From: Chitinophagaceae bacterium
Lineage (GTDB): Bacteria; Bacteroidota; Bacteroidia; Chitinophagales; Chitinophagaceae
Length of the DNA: 64,000 nucleotides
Assembly: GCA_947456805.1 (NCBI GenBank)
Contig: CANGTN010000001.1
Span: 62,001-126,000, forward strand
Direction: 5' to 3'
The position numbers and the translations under genes were made by a program. Every line of letters begins with the position of its first letter. Position 1 is the stretch's first letter. The notes under the pieces were generated by a model, which did not search any database, was not told where the DNA came from, and saw only the letters and a program-made list of their open reading frames with translations. Below are positions 8,407-16,040 of this stretch, one piece after another.

Positions 8407-9763
8407 ATTTACGCTTAATAAACCAAATATCACTAATGCTTAATGCAAATGAAAGCTTGAAATAATTTTCAGTAATATTATTTACTGCACTGCCTCTTTT
8501 ACCATATTCAAATGCAGTATGGATGGTAGTAAACTGGTAGCTGAATCTTGCAGGACGAACAGGTAGGCCTAAACCAAAACTAACACCATATGTTTTTAAT
8601 TCTTTGCCATCAGCATTAATATAATCTTTTCCAAAATTGAAGCCTGCTTTGTAATTGATTCTGCTGAAATAACTATCATAGCTTTTGGGATCCGGAACCC
8701 AACTTCCTCCAACTCTTACTTGCCATGTATTAATTAATGCATCTGCTTGGTTGTAGAAACGATATTCGCTCCATTTTGCCATTGTAAATTCTGCCCCAAA
8801 ACTCCAGATATCATATGCTCCTGATGCATCACTTGCTGTTTTTTGTATCAAAAAACCTCCAGAATATGTTGCAGGTATCTGAATAATTCCTTTGTTATTG
8901 CTACTCGAAAAAATACTATCTAGTTTAAACATTCCTCCCGAGTTGTCATATTCAAAAGTTTCTTTAGATATGTTTTGTGTAGCAGTTAATTTTTGGCCCA
9001 AAGAAACAGTACCTCCCAATCTTAAGTAATACTTATCTTTCATACCCTTGCGATATCCCTTTGAGCTATCCAACAATGTTTCAAACTGAACGCCTCCCGA
9101 AACAAACATGCCACCAAACGATGTTGTTGTACTATAATTTGATTTGTAAAAAGCAACAGTATCATTGATAAATGCGCGCTTGGTATCACTTTCTTTTTTA
9201 CCAAAATTATAGCCCGAATTAAAGCCAATGCTTAATCCATTTTTCCATTTCTTTCCTAATCCAAAATAAAACTGATTCAATCCTCCACTTCCCTCAAAGC
9301 CTGTTTGTACACTGTCATTTGAACTTAGGCTACTCAATCTTTCAGATTTTATAACAGAATAATTTATTCGTGTTATTGGTCTAAAACCAAAAGAAGCTCC
9401 AATGTTTTTAACTTTATCAATGGGTAATCCTACGCTTAAATAGGAAGGAGAAAAATTGGTAGAATTGTATTTAGAAACAGGGGTATTACTTCTTAATGTT
9501 CTAGAGTCAATGGTTACACCTAAATCATAGGTAACAATTTTTAGATTAGCATAGGAAGCGGGATTTGAAAAATTCACAATCTGGCCATCTGCATAAGCTA
9601 CTGCTACACCACCCATTGCTCTTGTAACTATATGTTGGCTATTAGTAAGATCTCCTAAACCATATCTTGAATAGGGAGAATTTTCCTGTGCCGAAACAGA
9701 TGCTATTAAAAGAGAGCAAATTAAGAAAAAACTTACTCTATAAATTGTACTTATTGATTGCAT
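8399..9763 (-). CDS. Outer-membrane beta-barrel protein (FadL/PorV-like)
   Basis: A 454-residue secreted protein: signal peptide (about residues 1-25, cleavage after SVSA), then ENSPYSRYGLGDL and RAMGGVAVAYADG...NFSNPASYA, the N-terminal signature of FadL-like barrels in Bacteroidota ('GMGGA..A...ANPA'). The rest alternates short polar turns and aromatic strands. It lies between coaX (26-bp overlap) and lptC (8-bp overlap), so the three are very likely one transcript. The link to LptC and CoaX is conserved in Bacteroidota, but the transported compound is unknown; possible roles are hydrophobic-solute uptake or a secretion-related barrel. Confidence 0.8.
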   Translation of the reverse strand: MQSISTIYRVSFFLICSLLIASVSAQENSPYSRYGLGDLTNSQHIVTRAMGGVAVAYADGQIVNFSNPASYANLKIVTYDLGVTIDSRTLRSNTPVSKYNSTNFSPSYLSVGLPIDKVKNIGASFGFRPITRINYSVIKSERLSSLSSNDSVQTGFEGSGGLNQFYFGLGKKWKNGLSIGFNSGYNFGKKESDTKRAFINDTVAFYKSNYSTTTSFGGMFVSGGVQFETLLDSSKGYRKGMKDKYYLRLGGTVSLGQKLTATQNISKETFEYDNSGGMFKLDSIFSSSNNKGIIQIPATYSGGFLIQKTASDASGAYDIWSFGAEFTMAKWSEYRFYNQADALINTWQVRVGGSWVPDPKSYDSYFSRINYKAGFNFGKDYINADGKELKTYGVSFGLGLPVRPARFSYQFTTIHTAFEYGKRGSAVNNITENYFKLSFALSISDIWFIKRKYD

Positions 9764-10463
9764 AAAGTCCTTTAAAAATTAAATTAGGGTCGACAAATAT
9801 CTTGTTTTTAAGGTGAGTCACAAAAAAAGGAATATCACCCCCTGTTATTAGCACGTTAAAATTATTGTACTTTTCGGAATAAGCGTCAATAATACCATCA
9901 ATTTCCTTTGCCATACCCAACAATACACCACTTAGTAAATTGGTTTTGGTATCATAACCAATCAAAGGAAAATCATGAGCAGGATCGATGATAGGCAAAA
10001 ATGCAGTTTGTTCGTGCATTGCCCTGAAACGCATTTGCATTCCGGGAGAAATACTTCCCCCTAAAAATTCATGATATTTATTGATGAAATTATAAGTAAT
10101 ACAAGTTCCCAAACCTATTACAAGATTGTGTTGATTAGGGTATAAATGAACAGCAGCAGCACACAATGCCAATCGGTCTGCACCAATAGTTTCAGGTTTT
10201 CCTACCGGGGTAGTGATAGGTAATTTGCTGAGGTGGTTGAGTTTATGAAATTTTGTTTGTTGCGCTAAGATTGTTTCAATTGCAGTATCATGATTAATAA
10301 CAGAGGATAAAATAGATTGTTGTGGTTTGTATTGACGCAACAAGTCCTGAATAGTGTCAATACTTCCGTTTTCCAATACCAGAACAGTTTGCAGTTCAGC
10401 ATTATGAAATACTGCGACTTTTAATCGAGTATTTCCAAAGTCAAAACAAAGGGTTATAGCCAT
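9738..10463 (-). CDS. coaX: Type III pantothenate kinase
   Basis: A 241-residue ASKHA-fold kinase catalysing the first step of coenzyme A synthesis, ATP-dependent phosphorylation of pantothenate. Visible motifs: the phosphate-1 loop DFGNTRLKVAVF at the N-terminus, PETIGADRLALCAAA (about residues 92-106), GLGTCITYNFI (about 117-127) and GGSISPGMQMRFRAMH (about 134-149). Length is typical. First gene of the coaX-barrel-lptC transcript, divergent from yjjG. CTAAATTA at 10479-10486 is, on the minus strand, a one-mismatch -7 box (TAATTTAG). Confidence 0.96.
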   Translation of the reverse strand: MAITLCFDFGNTRLKVAVFHNAELQTVLVLENGSIDTIQDLLRQYKPQQSILSSVINHDTAIETILAQQTKFHKLNHLSKLPITTPVGKPETIGADRLALCAAAVHLYPNQHNLVIGLGTCITYNFINKYHEFLGGSISPGMQMRFRAMHEQTAFLPIIDPAHDFPLIGYDTKTNLLSGVLLGMAKEIDGIIDAYSEKYNNFNVLITGGDIPFFVTHLKNKIFVDPNLIFKGLYAINKYNL

Positions 10464-10611
10464 AGTTATTTGATGCCGCTAAATTAACTGAATTGTTTTC
10501 AGTAATGCATTTTATTGTTTTTAAATTCATTATCTCTCTTTGGATATGCTTTTATAAATTAGATTTATTTTAGCCCTAAAATTTATACCTTTTTTATTTT
10601 TTCGTTATTCA

Positions 10612-10619
10612 TACATTCG
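10612..10619 (+). promoter_or_regulatory. -7 box (TACATTCG) touching the yjjG start codon
   Basis: TACATTCG differs from TAnnTTTG at one position. Its last base is 3 nt before the yjjG ATG at 10623, so transcription should begin at or next to the A of the start codon, giving a leaderless mRNA. The same TTCG variant occurs before pyrD, lysS and rny. Confidence 0.45.
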
Positions 10620-10622
10620 CTC

Positions 10623-11318
10623 ATGCCTTACGAACATCTTTTTTTCGATTTAGATCATACTCTTTGGGATTTTGAAGTAAACTCAAAAGAAACCTTACAT
10701 AATTTGTATTTAGAACAAAACCTGCACGCAAAAGGTATTGATGATTTTGATGCTTTTTTTAACAAGTATAGTCGCCACAATCATCGCTTGTGGGACAGAT
10801 ATACTAAGGGTTTTATCAAACAAGATGAATTGCGTTGGAAGCGAATGTGGCTTACTTTATTGGATTATAAAATTGCCGATGAGGTATTGAGCAAAACAAT
10901 GTCGATAAGATTTTTAGAAATATTACCAACCAAAAAAAATTTGTTCCCGTATACTATAGAAATATTGACTTATCTGGCTGATAAAAATTATAACTTACAC
11001 CTTATTACCAATGGTTTTGAAAATGTGCAGCACAACAAACTTCGCAACAGCAACCTCGCTCACTTTTTTAACCAAGTAATTACATCTGAAGCGAGCAATA
11101 GCTTAAAACCGAATAAAGAAATTTTTGATTTTGCTTTGCAAAAGGCCGGAGCATCATTACATCAAAGTGTTATGATTGGCGATAATTTGGATGCTGATAT
11201 TCAGGGCGGAATAAATGCTGGAATGGATACTATTTTTGTCAACCATATCAATTCACAACCACACATTAAAGCCACATATGAAATTTCTCATTTAAAAGAG
11301 TTGGAAAATATTTTATAA
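10623..11318 (+). CDS. yjjG: YjjG-type HAD noncanonical pyrimidine nucleotidase
   Basis: A 231-residue haloacid dehalogenase-superfamily phosphatase. Motif I is FFDLDHTLWDFE (nucleophile Asp at about residue 9), motif II is LITNGFENVQ (about 121-130), the Lys motif is SLKPNKEIF, and motif IV is IGDNLDADIQGGINAGMDT. The cap is the helical insertion type. The combination DLDHTLWDF...TNGF is characteristic of YjjG, which hydrolyses nucleoside 5'-monophosphates and clears modified pyrimidines. Full length, divergent from coaX and followed 25 bp later by trmB. Confidence 0.92.
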   Translation: MPYEHLFFDLDHTLWDFEVNSKETLHNLYLEQNLHAKGIDDFDAFFNKYSRHNHRLWDRYTKGFIKQDELRWKRMWLTLLDYKIADEVLSKTMSIRFLEILPTKKNLFPYTIEILTYLADKNYNLHLITNGFENVQHNKLRNSNLAHFFNQVITSEASNSLKPNKEIFDFALQKAGASLHQSVMIGDNLDADIQGGINAGMDTIFVNHINSQPHIKATYEISHLKELENIL

Positions 11319-11329
11319 AAATCTGTAAT

Positions 11330-11337
11330 TATCTTTG
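11330..11337 (+). promoter_or_regulatory. -7 box (TATCTTTG) next to trmB
   Basis: Exact TAnnTTTG match in the short gap between yjjG and trmB, ending 6 nt before the trmB ATG at 11344. The predicted transcript would carry a leader of about 3 nt or none. A TTG at 11301-11303 is too far upstream to be a good -33 element. Confidence 0.5.
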
Positions 11338-11343
11338 GTACGT

Positions 11344-12057
11344 ATGGGCCAAAAAAAATTAATTCGTTTTGAAGCAATCAAAGCATTTCCGAATGTGATG
11401 GAATACCCGGAAAACATGCAAGGCAACTGGCATAATTATTTTAAAAACAACAATCCAATTACTTTAGAATTGGCGTGTGGAAAAGGAGAATACACCACAG
11501 GGTTGGCAATGATGTATAGCGATAGAAACTTTATTGGTATTGATATTAAAGGCAATAGAATTTGGCGTGGAGCGAAAACAGCAATTGATGAAGGATTGCA
11601 CAATGTTGCTTTTTTAAGAACCGAAATAGATAAAATCACAAATTACTTTGCAGGTGATGAAGTAGCTGAAATTTGGATTACGTTTCCTGACCCTCAACTA
11701 AGAATGTCAAAAGCAAAAAAGCGATTAACACACCCTAAGTTCTTACGGTTGTATCAACAATTATTACAACCCAATGGAACAATCCATTTAAAAACAGACA
11801 GCCCTGTTTTATATCAATTTACCAAAACAGTAATTAAATTATATTCACTTGAATGCAATGTGGATTTTGATGATGCTTATCGTCAAACAACAATTTCAAA
11901 AGAGCTTTCCATACAAACACATTATGAAAAATTGGATATTGCCAATAGCAATAAAATTCACTATTTACAATTTAAATTAAACAAAGTGCTTCCCGCTTTG
12001 TTAGATAAAGAATTAAATGAGCGAATTCATGAGCAAGCAGTTAGTGGAAGGAGTTGA
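11344..12057 (+). CDS. trmB: tRNA (guanine-N7)-methyltransferase
   Basis: A 237-residue class I SAM-dependent methyltransferase that makes m7G46 in tRNA. The SAM-binding motif is LELACGKGEYTTGLA (about residues 39-53), followed by FIGIDIKGNRIWRGAK, and the diagnostic TrmB motif is WITFPDPQLRMSKAKKRL (about 112-129), then HLKTDS. I chose the ATG at 11344 over the TTG at 11335 because the TTG lies inside a perfect -7 promoter box. The 3' end overlaps the DUF5522 gene by 41 bp. Confidence 0.95.
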   Translation: MGQKKLIRFEAIKAFPNVMEYPENMQGNWHNYFKNNNPITLELACGKGEYTTGLAMMYSDRNFIGIDIKGNRIWRGAKTAIDEGLHNVAFLRTEIDKITNYFAGDEVAEIWITFPDPQLRMSKAKKRLTHPKFLRLYQQLLQPNGTIHLKTDSPVLYQFTKTVIKLYSLECNVDFDDAYRQTTISKELSIQTHYEKLDIANSNKIHYLQFKLNKVLPALLDKELNERIHEQAVSGRS

Positions 12058-12220
12058 TTTTTATTATGAGGATGGATTTATGGTACTTACTGAAAAGTAT
12101 CACTTAGAAAAAGGGTATTGCTGTGGTCATGCTTGCAAACATTGTCCTTTCAATTTTGAATCGGTACCCGAACCAAAAAAAAGTATTGCTTTAGAAATGA
12201 GATTGGAAAAGGATTTATAA
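12017..12220 (+). CDS. DUF5522 family small cysteine-rich protein
   Basis: A 67-residue protein with the DUF5522 signature CCGHACKHCPF (about residues 35-45), four Cys and a His that could bind a metal ion, preceded by DFYYEDGFMVLTEKYHLEKG. A second ATG at 12029 (MSKQLVEGVDFYYEDG) gives a shorter and perhaps more typical product. Either start lies within the end of trmB, so translation is probably coupled. Function unknown; the family is common in Bacteroidota and often adjoins tRNA or DNA modification genes. Confidence 0.82.
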   Translation: MSEFMSKQLVEGVDFYYEDGFMVLTEKYHLEKGYCCGHACKHCPFNFESVPEPKKSIALEMRLEKDL

Positions 12221-12256
12221 ATTTTCAGTAGGTAACTTTTATGGGGTATAAAGTTT

Positions 12257-12640
12257 ATGGCAACCAATAAAATAGAAAAATCTAAAACTGCACTCCCAAC
12301 ACTCAAAGCAAAATATTCCTTTTTTGAAGATGTGTATGATGTTGTAAGGCAAATACCTAAAGGAAGGGTTACCAGCTATGGCGCAATTGCCCAATATTTA
12401 GGTACAAAACTCAGTGCAAGAATGGTGGGTTGGGCAATGAATGGGTCACATACTGTTTCGCCTTATGTACCAGCACACAGAGTTGTGAATAGAAACGGAA
12501 TGCTTAGTGGTAAAGCACATTTCGATACGCCAACCCAAATGCAGGAATTATTAGAACAAGAAAACATTAAAATAGTAAAAGAAACAATTATTGATTTTGA
12601 AAAAATATTTTGGGATCCCTGTAACGAATTATCCTTCTGA
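12257..12640 (+). CDS. Alkyltransferase-like protein (MGMT family, no acceptor Cys)
   Basis: A 127-residue protein with the DNA-binding domain of O6-alkylguanine-DNA alkyltransferase: VYDVVRQIPKGRVTSYGAIA (about residues 27-46), a winged-helix segment, and VSPYVPAHRVVNRNGMLSG (about 73-91). Real MGMT enzymes have PCHR; here the motif is PAHR, so the alkyl-accepting Cys is replaced by Ala. That is the hallmark of alkyltransferase-like (ATL) proteins, which bind alkylated guanine and hand it to nucleotide excision repair. The N-terminal MGMT domain is absent. Convergent with the DUF420 gene. Confidence 0.9.
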   Translation: MATNKIEKSKTALPTLKAKYSFFEDVYDVVRQIPKGRVTSYGAIAQYLGTKLSARMVGWAMNGSHTVSPYVPAHRVVNRNGMLSGKAHFDTPTQMQELLEQENIKIVKETIIDFEKIFWDPCNELSF

Positions 12641-12669
12641 TCTTTTCGTTATTCGCATACCCAATACTA

Positions 12670-13212
12670 TTATACGTAGTAGGGGCTAATCATTATGTAT
12701 ACCACAGGTCCAGTAACTGCAACATAAAACCACAAGGGCCAAGTAATTTTGGCTAATTTTTTATGCGCTTCATATTCACCAATTAATGCACGGTAAGCTG
12801 TAAATAAAATAAAAGGCAAAATAATTGCTGCCAGAAAAATATGCGTTATAAGTATGATGTAATAGATTGTTTTTAAAATACCCTCTCCCCCAAATTTTGT
12901 CTCGCCAGAAAATAAGTGATGTGCAATATAACTAACCAAAAATAAAATTGATAGCACCAAGGCAGACATCATCATTCGTTTATGTAATAAAAATTTGTTG
13001 TTTTTTACAGCTACTAATGCGCCTACAAGCAAAACTGCAATCACAGAATTGATTACCGCATTGATAGTAGCAAAAATATGTACATCAAAACCCAAATCTA
13101 CGTTAAGTTGTATTTTACCCAAACTTACCACAACTGCAAAAACAACAAATGAAAATATTGCTATAAGCCACTTTGCTGCACTATCGTTTTTTTTAATAGA
13201 TGGTTGTAACAT
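12670..13212 (-). CDS. DUF420 membrane protein, probable oxidase assembly factor
   Basis: A 180-residue integral membrane protein with about five hydrophobic helices and conserved histidines (VHIFATINAVINS, YIAHHLFSG, ITHIFLAAIILPF). This is DUF420, whose Staphylococcus member CtaM is required for heme-copper oxidase maturation. Last gene of the respiratory block, 49 bp after SCO, which supports a cytochrome oxidase assembly role. Function here is inferred from family and position. Confidence 0.85.
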   Translation of the reverse strand: MLQPSIKKNDSAAKWLIAIFSFVVFAVVVSLGKIQLNVDLGFDVHIFATINAVINSVIAVLLVGALVAVKNNKFLLHKRMMMSALVLSILFLVSYIAHHLFSGETKFGGEGILKTIYYIILITHIFLAAIILPFILFTAYRALIGEYEAHKKLAKITWPLWFYVAVTGPVVYIMISPYYV

Positions 13213-13261
13213 AAGTTTGAAATTAAAATGTTTTATTTTTTAAAAATGATATAGATTTAAA

Positions 13262-14086
13262 TTACCCATTTATTTGTCTTCTTTTATTCATATACCAAAC
13301 AAAGCCTGTTACCAATACGACTATAAGTAGCCACAACCAACTCAGATCAATTATTTGAGCGAATATAGTGCTGCGTTTGGATTTGTCTTTTTCTAACATT
13401 AACAAACCAATATCTCTTGATAATGCACCAAGTGATGCAGAATCTAATCCGCTGTATGGTTGTTCCAATCTTCCTCTTACCACAAAATCTTTGTCTAATA
13501 ATACAAATCTTGCAGTATGTGGAAAATCAGGACTTACTGGCTCTTTAACAAGTTTATCAATTTTAAGTTCATTAAAAATATAATCATAAATAGAATCTCT
13601 GTTACCTGTTAGCAACCACCAGTTGTCGGGATTTATTCCATTTCTATCGGCATATTCTTTTAATACAGAAACAGAATCTCTTTCAGGATCTATGGATAAC
13701 GAAATAAACTGCACTACTGATGTATCAATTTTTTTACGCACATTTCCTCCGGTAATAAAGCCTTGTTGTAATTTAGACATACTATTTGTAAGCCTTGGGC
13801 ATATACTTGCACATTTTGTAAAAAACAAATCAATTACAATGGCTTTGCCTTTAATGTTATACAGTTGTACAGTATCGCCAAGCTGATTGACTAAGGTTAA
13901 ATTTGCACTCTTGTGCCAAAATGTATCCGATTTAATCTTTCCATTTACCTCTCTTGTAACAACCGAATCAAAAAAATATTTTTTGGGAACTGTAACTGCA
14001 GTATCACTAGCTGATTTAAGCCACAAATAACAAAATATGGGAATAATTACTGCAATTAATAAGGCTAATACTGCTTTTTTAGTCAT
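13262..14086 (-). CDS. SCO family copper chaperone for cytochrome oxidase
   Basis: A 274-residue membrane-anchored thioredoxin-fold protein. It has an N-terminal anchor (KKAVLALLIAVIIPIFCYLW), the copper-binding CxxxC in FFTKCASICPRL (about residues 88-99), the distal His in PHTARFVL, and an extra C-terminal helix (LSWLWLLIVVLVTGFVWYM), so both ends may be membrane-anchored. SCO proteins deliver copper to the CuA site of subunit II. I preferred the ATG at 14086 (MTKKAVLALL) over one 14 codons upstream. It lies downstream of a terminator-like hairpin after subunit IV, so may be expressed below the oxidase genes. Confidence 0.9.
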   Translation of the reverse strand: MTKKAVLALLIAVIIPIFCYLWLKSASDTAVTVPKKYFFDSVVTREVNGKIKSDTFWHKSANLTLVNQLGDTVQLYNIKGKAIVIDLFFTKCASICPRLTNSMSKLQQGFITGGNVRKKIDTSVVQFISLSIDPERDSVSVLKEYADRNGINPDNWWLLTGNRDSIYDYIFNELKIDKLVKEPVSPDFPHTARFVLLDKDFVVRGRLEQPYSGLDSASLGALSRDIGLLMLEKDKSKRSTIFAQIIDLSWLWLLIVVLVTGFVWYMNKRRQING

Positions 14087-14105
14087 AATACTATGTATAT
14101 ATTTC

Positions 14106-14134
14106 AAAAAAACCATTGCTGCATGCAATGGTTT
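14106..14134 (-). terminator. Terminator-like hairpin between subunit IV and SCO genes
   Basis: Perfect 9-bp stem AAACCATTG (14110-14118) and CAATGGTTT (14126-14134) with a 7-nt loop. On the minus strand it is followed by a T run (complement of A at 14106-14112), so it looks like an intrinsic terminator or attenuator inside the respiratory block. Confidence 0.82.
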
Positions 14135-14164
14135 GGAAAAAAGAATATTTTTTTAAAAACTAAA

Positions 14165-14608
14165 TTAATGCTCTTTGTGTTCCTCGGTTGCATCATGTGT
14201 AGTAGCACCGTGTTCTGCCTTATGCTCTTTTACCTCAACCTTTTGAGTACTTTTCTCTTTAAAATGCGGATCATAATTATTACGAAGGTTTTTAAATGAA
14301 TTGCCATCATACAAAAAGGCTGCAATAAACCAAACAAATAACATTAAAGGAACAATAATGGTCATTATTAAATTCTTGATTTCATGTTTTAAGTGCATGA
14401 AATAACCAACAATATAAAATGCTTTAACAAGCATTAAAATTACAATTGACCCTTTGATAGCAAGCCTTAAATTAGGTTGATCGATTTTCATCATCCAAAA
14501 ACCAAGTACTAATTCAACTATTGTTAAGATGGTAAGAATGATGGTTACATTTCTTACTTCATTTTTATTTTCATGATGTTCTAACTGTACTACTTCTGAT
14601 TGTTCCAT
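14165..14608 (-). CDS. Cytochrome c oxidase subunit IV family protein
   Basis: A 147-residue protein with three transmembrane helices (VTIILTILTIVELVLGFWM, then SIVILMLVKAFYIVGYFMHL and IVPLMLFVWFIAAFLYDG), the prokaryotic COX4/CyoD pattern, and a long polar C-terminal tail that becomes His/Glu-rich at its end (EHGATTHDATEEHKEH). It is the small accessory subunit that helps CuB site assembly in related oxidases. 26 bp after subunit III. The tail is a local feature of unknown role. Confidence 0.88.
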   Translation of the reverse strand: MEQSEVVQLEHHENKNEVRNVTIILTILTIVELVLGFWMMKIDQPNLRLAIKGSIVILMLVKAFYIVGYFMHLKHEIKNLIMTIIVPLMLFVWFIAAFLYDGNSFKNLRNNYDPHFKEKSTQKVEVKEHKAEHGATTHDATEEHKEH

Positions 14609-14634
14609 ATAATTATTTTGAAGAAATTTTTAAA

Positions 14635-15306
14635 TTAAATAAGATAAAAACAGGTGAATACAAATACCCAAACCAAATCTACAAAGTGCCAGTACAATCC
14701 TGCTTTTTCAATCATTAAATAATGACCTCTTTTTTCGAAGGTATCATTCAATGTCATAATCAACATTATGATATTGATAATTACACCACTAAATACGTGA
14801 AAGCCATGAAAACCTGTGATTGTAAAAAAGTAATTGGTAAAATTGGTAGAAGATTGAGAACCATCTGCATTTAAGAAAGGATTAGCACCCCACCAAGCAC
14901 CTTCATGGTGCAGGTGTGTCCACTCCCAAGCCTGACAACCTAAGAAAGCTATACCACCAATGATTGTCCAAACTAAATTGGTAACAACCTTTTGTTTATT
15001 ATTTTCATGACCTGCTTTTACAGCCAATACCATTGTTACCGAACTGATGATTAATATGAACGTCATTAAACTCACAAACATCAAAGGCAATCCGCTTCCT
15101 AAAAAAGGGAAAGATTGAAATACTACATTGGGATCGGGCCAGCCATTGGTACTAAATCGAATTGTGCCATAAGAAATAAGGAATGCACCAAAAGTAAATG
15201 CATCACTCATTAAAAAATACCACATCATTAATTTTCCGTATTCTACATTGAATGGGCTTTTGCCGCCATTCCACCATTTGGGATTTGCTGTTGTTGCAGT
15301 TTGCAT
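14635..15306 (-). CDS. Cytochrome c oxidase subunit III
   Basis: A 223-residue heme-copper oxidase subunit III. It carries five transmembrane helices and the motifs YGKLMMWYFLMSDAFTFGAF, WEWTHLHHEG, FHGFHVFSGVI and LYWHFVDLVWVFVF, all typical of the CoxC/CyoC family. I chose the ATG at 15306 (MQTATTANPKWWNGG) because the frame upstream of it (22 further codons) lacks family similarity. It follows a second, shorter subunit III gene on the same strand; tandem subunit III genes are normal in Bacteroidota act-cox clusters. Confidence 0.93.
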   Translation of the reverse strand: MQTATTANPKWWNGGKSPFNVEYGKLMMWYFLMSDAFTFGAFLISYGTIRFSTNGWPDPNVVFQSFPFLGSGLPLMFVSLMTFILIISSVTMVLAVKAGHENNKQKVVTNLVWTIIGGIAFLGCQAWEWTHLHHEGAWWGANPFLNADGSQSSTNFTNYFFTITGFHGFHVFSGVIINIIMLIMTLNDTFEKRGHYLMIEKAGLYWHFVDLVWVFVFTCFYLI

Positions 15307-15405
15307 ATTGACTAATGAAATTTCGTTTACAAAAGTATTGTGTAATGGGTAAAAAAGGTGAATAATCTTCAACTTTTTTTAGATGTTTTTATAATTATTA
15401 TTTTT

Positions 15406-15984
15406 TTAGCGAATCCATATAAAAAAAACAAGCAAGTACAACCATAAAACATCTACAAAATGCCAATAAATACTCACTACTTCAATAGTGACGCTGCTAT
15501 AGTTTTTTGTATTACTAAAATAAGCTTTCAAAAACATGACCAATAATGAAACAACACCCCCAAGTACATGTAATGCATGTAACCCTACAATGATTAATAT
15601 AAAAGATGCTGATGCGTTACTTTTGGGTCCGGTTAAATGAATTCCATGACTTTCTAAATTCATGAAACCCAATGTTTGTAAGGCTGCAAAGCCAACACCC
15701 AAAATTACTGTAATTGTCATTAATGTACGATAACGACTCATTTCTCTTGCCTTATAACTCTTTACTGCCAATTGAATGGTAAGGCTGCTAGCCAATATTA
15801 CTATTGTGCTGTACCAAAAAACCAATGGCAAACTAAATTCCAGAAAATTGCTTTGATTTCGTTTTACAATGTATGCGCTCGTTAATCCTGCAAACATCAT
15901 ACAAATACTTCCCATAGCTACCCATAATAAAAATTTATAGGGGTGAATTCTTTTTCCTGTTTCATTCAAAGTGGCACTACTCAT
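15406..15984 (-). CDS. Cytochrome c oxidase subunit III-like protein
   Basis: A 192-residue paralogue of subunit III with five predicted helices. Family motifs include KFLLWVAMGSICMMFAGLTS, LVFWYSTIVILASS, LIIVGLHALHVLGGVVSL and IYWHFVDVLWLYLLVFF. It lacks the Trp-rich middle loop of the neighbouring longer copy. Both copies are 190-225 residues, so they probably occupy equivalent but distinct sites or one replaces part of the normal seven-helix subunit III. Position between heme O synthase and the other subunit III supports an oxidase role. Confidence 0.88.
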   Translation of the reverse strand: MSSATLNETGKRIHPYKFLLWVAMGSICMMFAGLTSAYIVKRNQSNFLEFSLPLVFWYSTIVILASSLTIQLAVKSYKAREMSRYRTLMTITVILGVGFAALQTLGFMNLESHGIHLTGPKSNASASFILIIVGLHALHVLGGVVSLLVMFLKAYFSNTKNYSSVTIEVVSIYWHFVDVLWLYLLVFFIWIR

Positions 15985-16040
15985 ATATTTTGTATTTGAA
16001 AAATAATTTTTTTATTGTTTAATAACTAAACATTAATCGC

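Noticed and set aside
11335-11343. TTG start 3 codons before the trmB ATG
   Set aside because: The TTG lies inside a perfect -7 promoter box, so cannot be translated from that promoter; the ATG matches the family.
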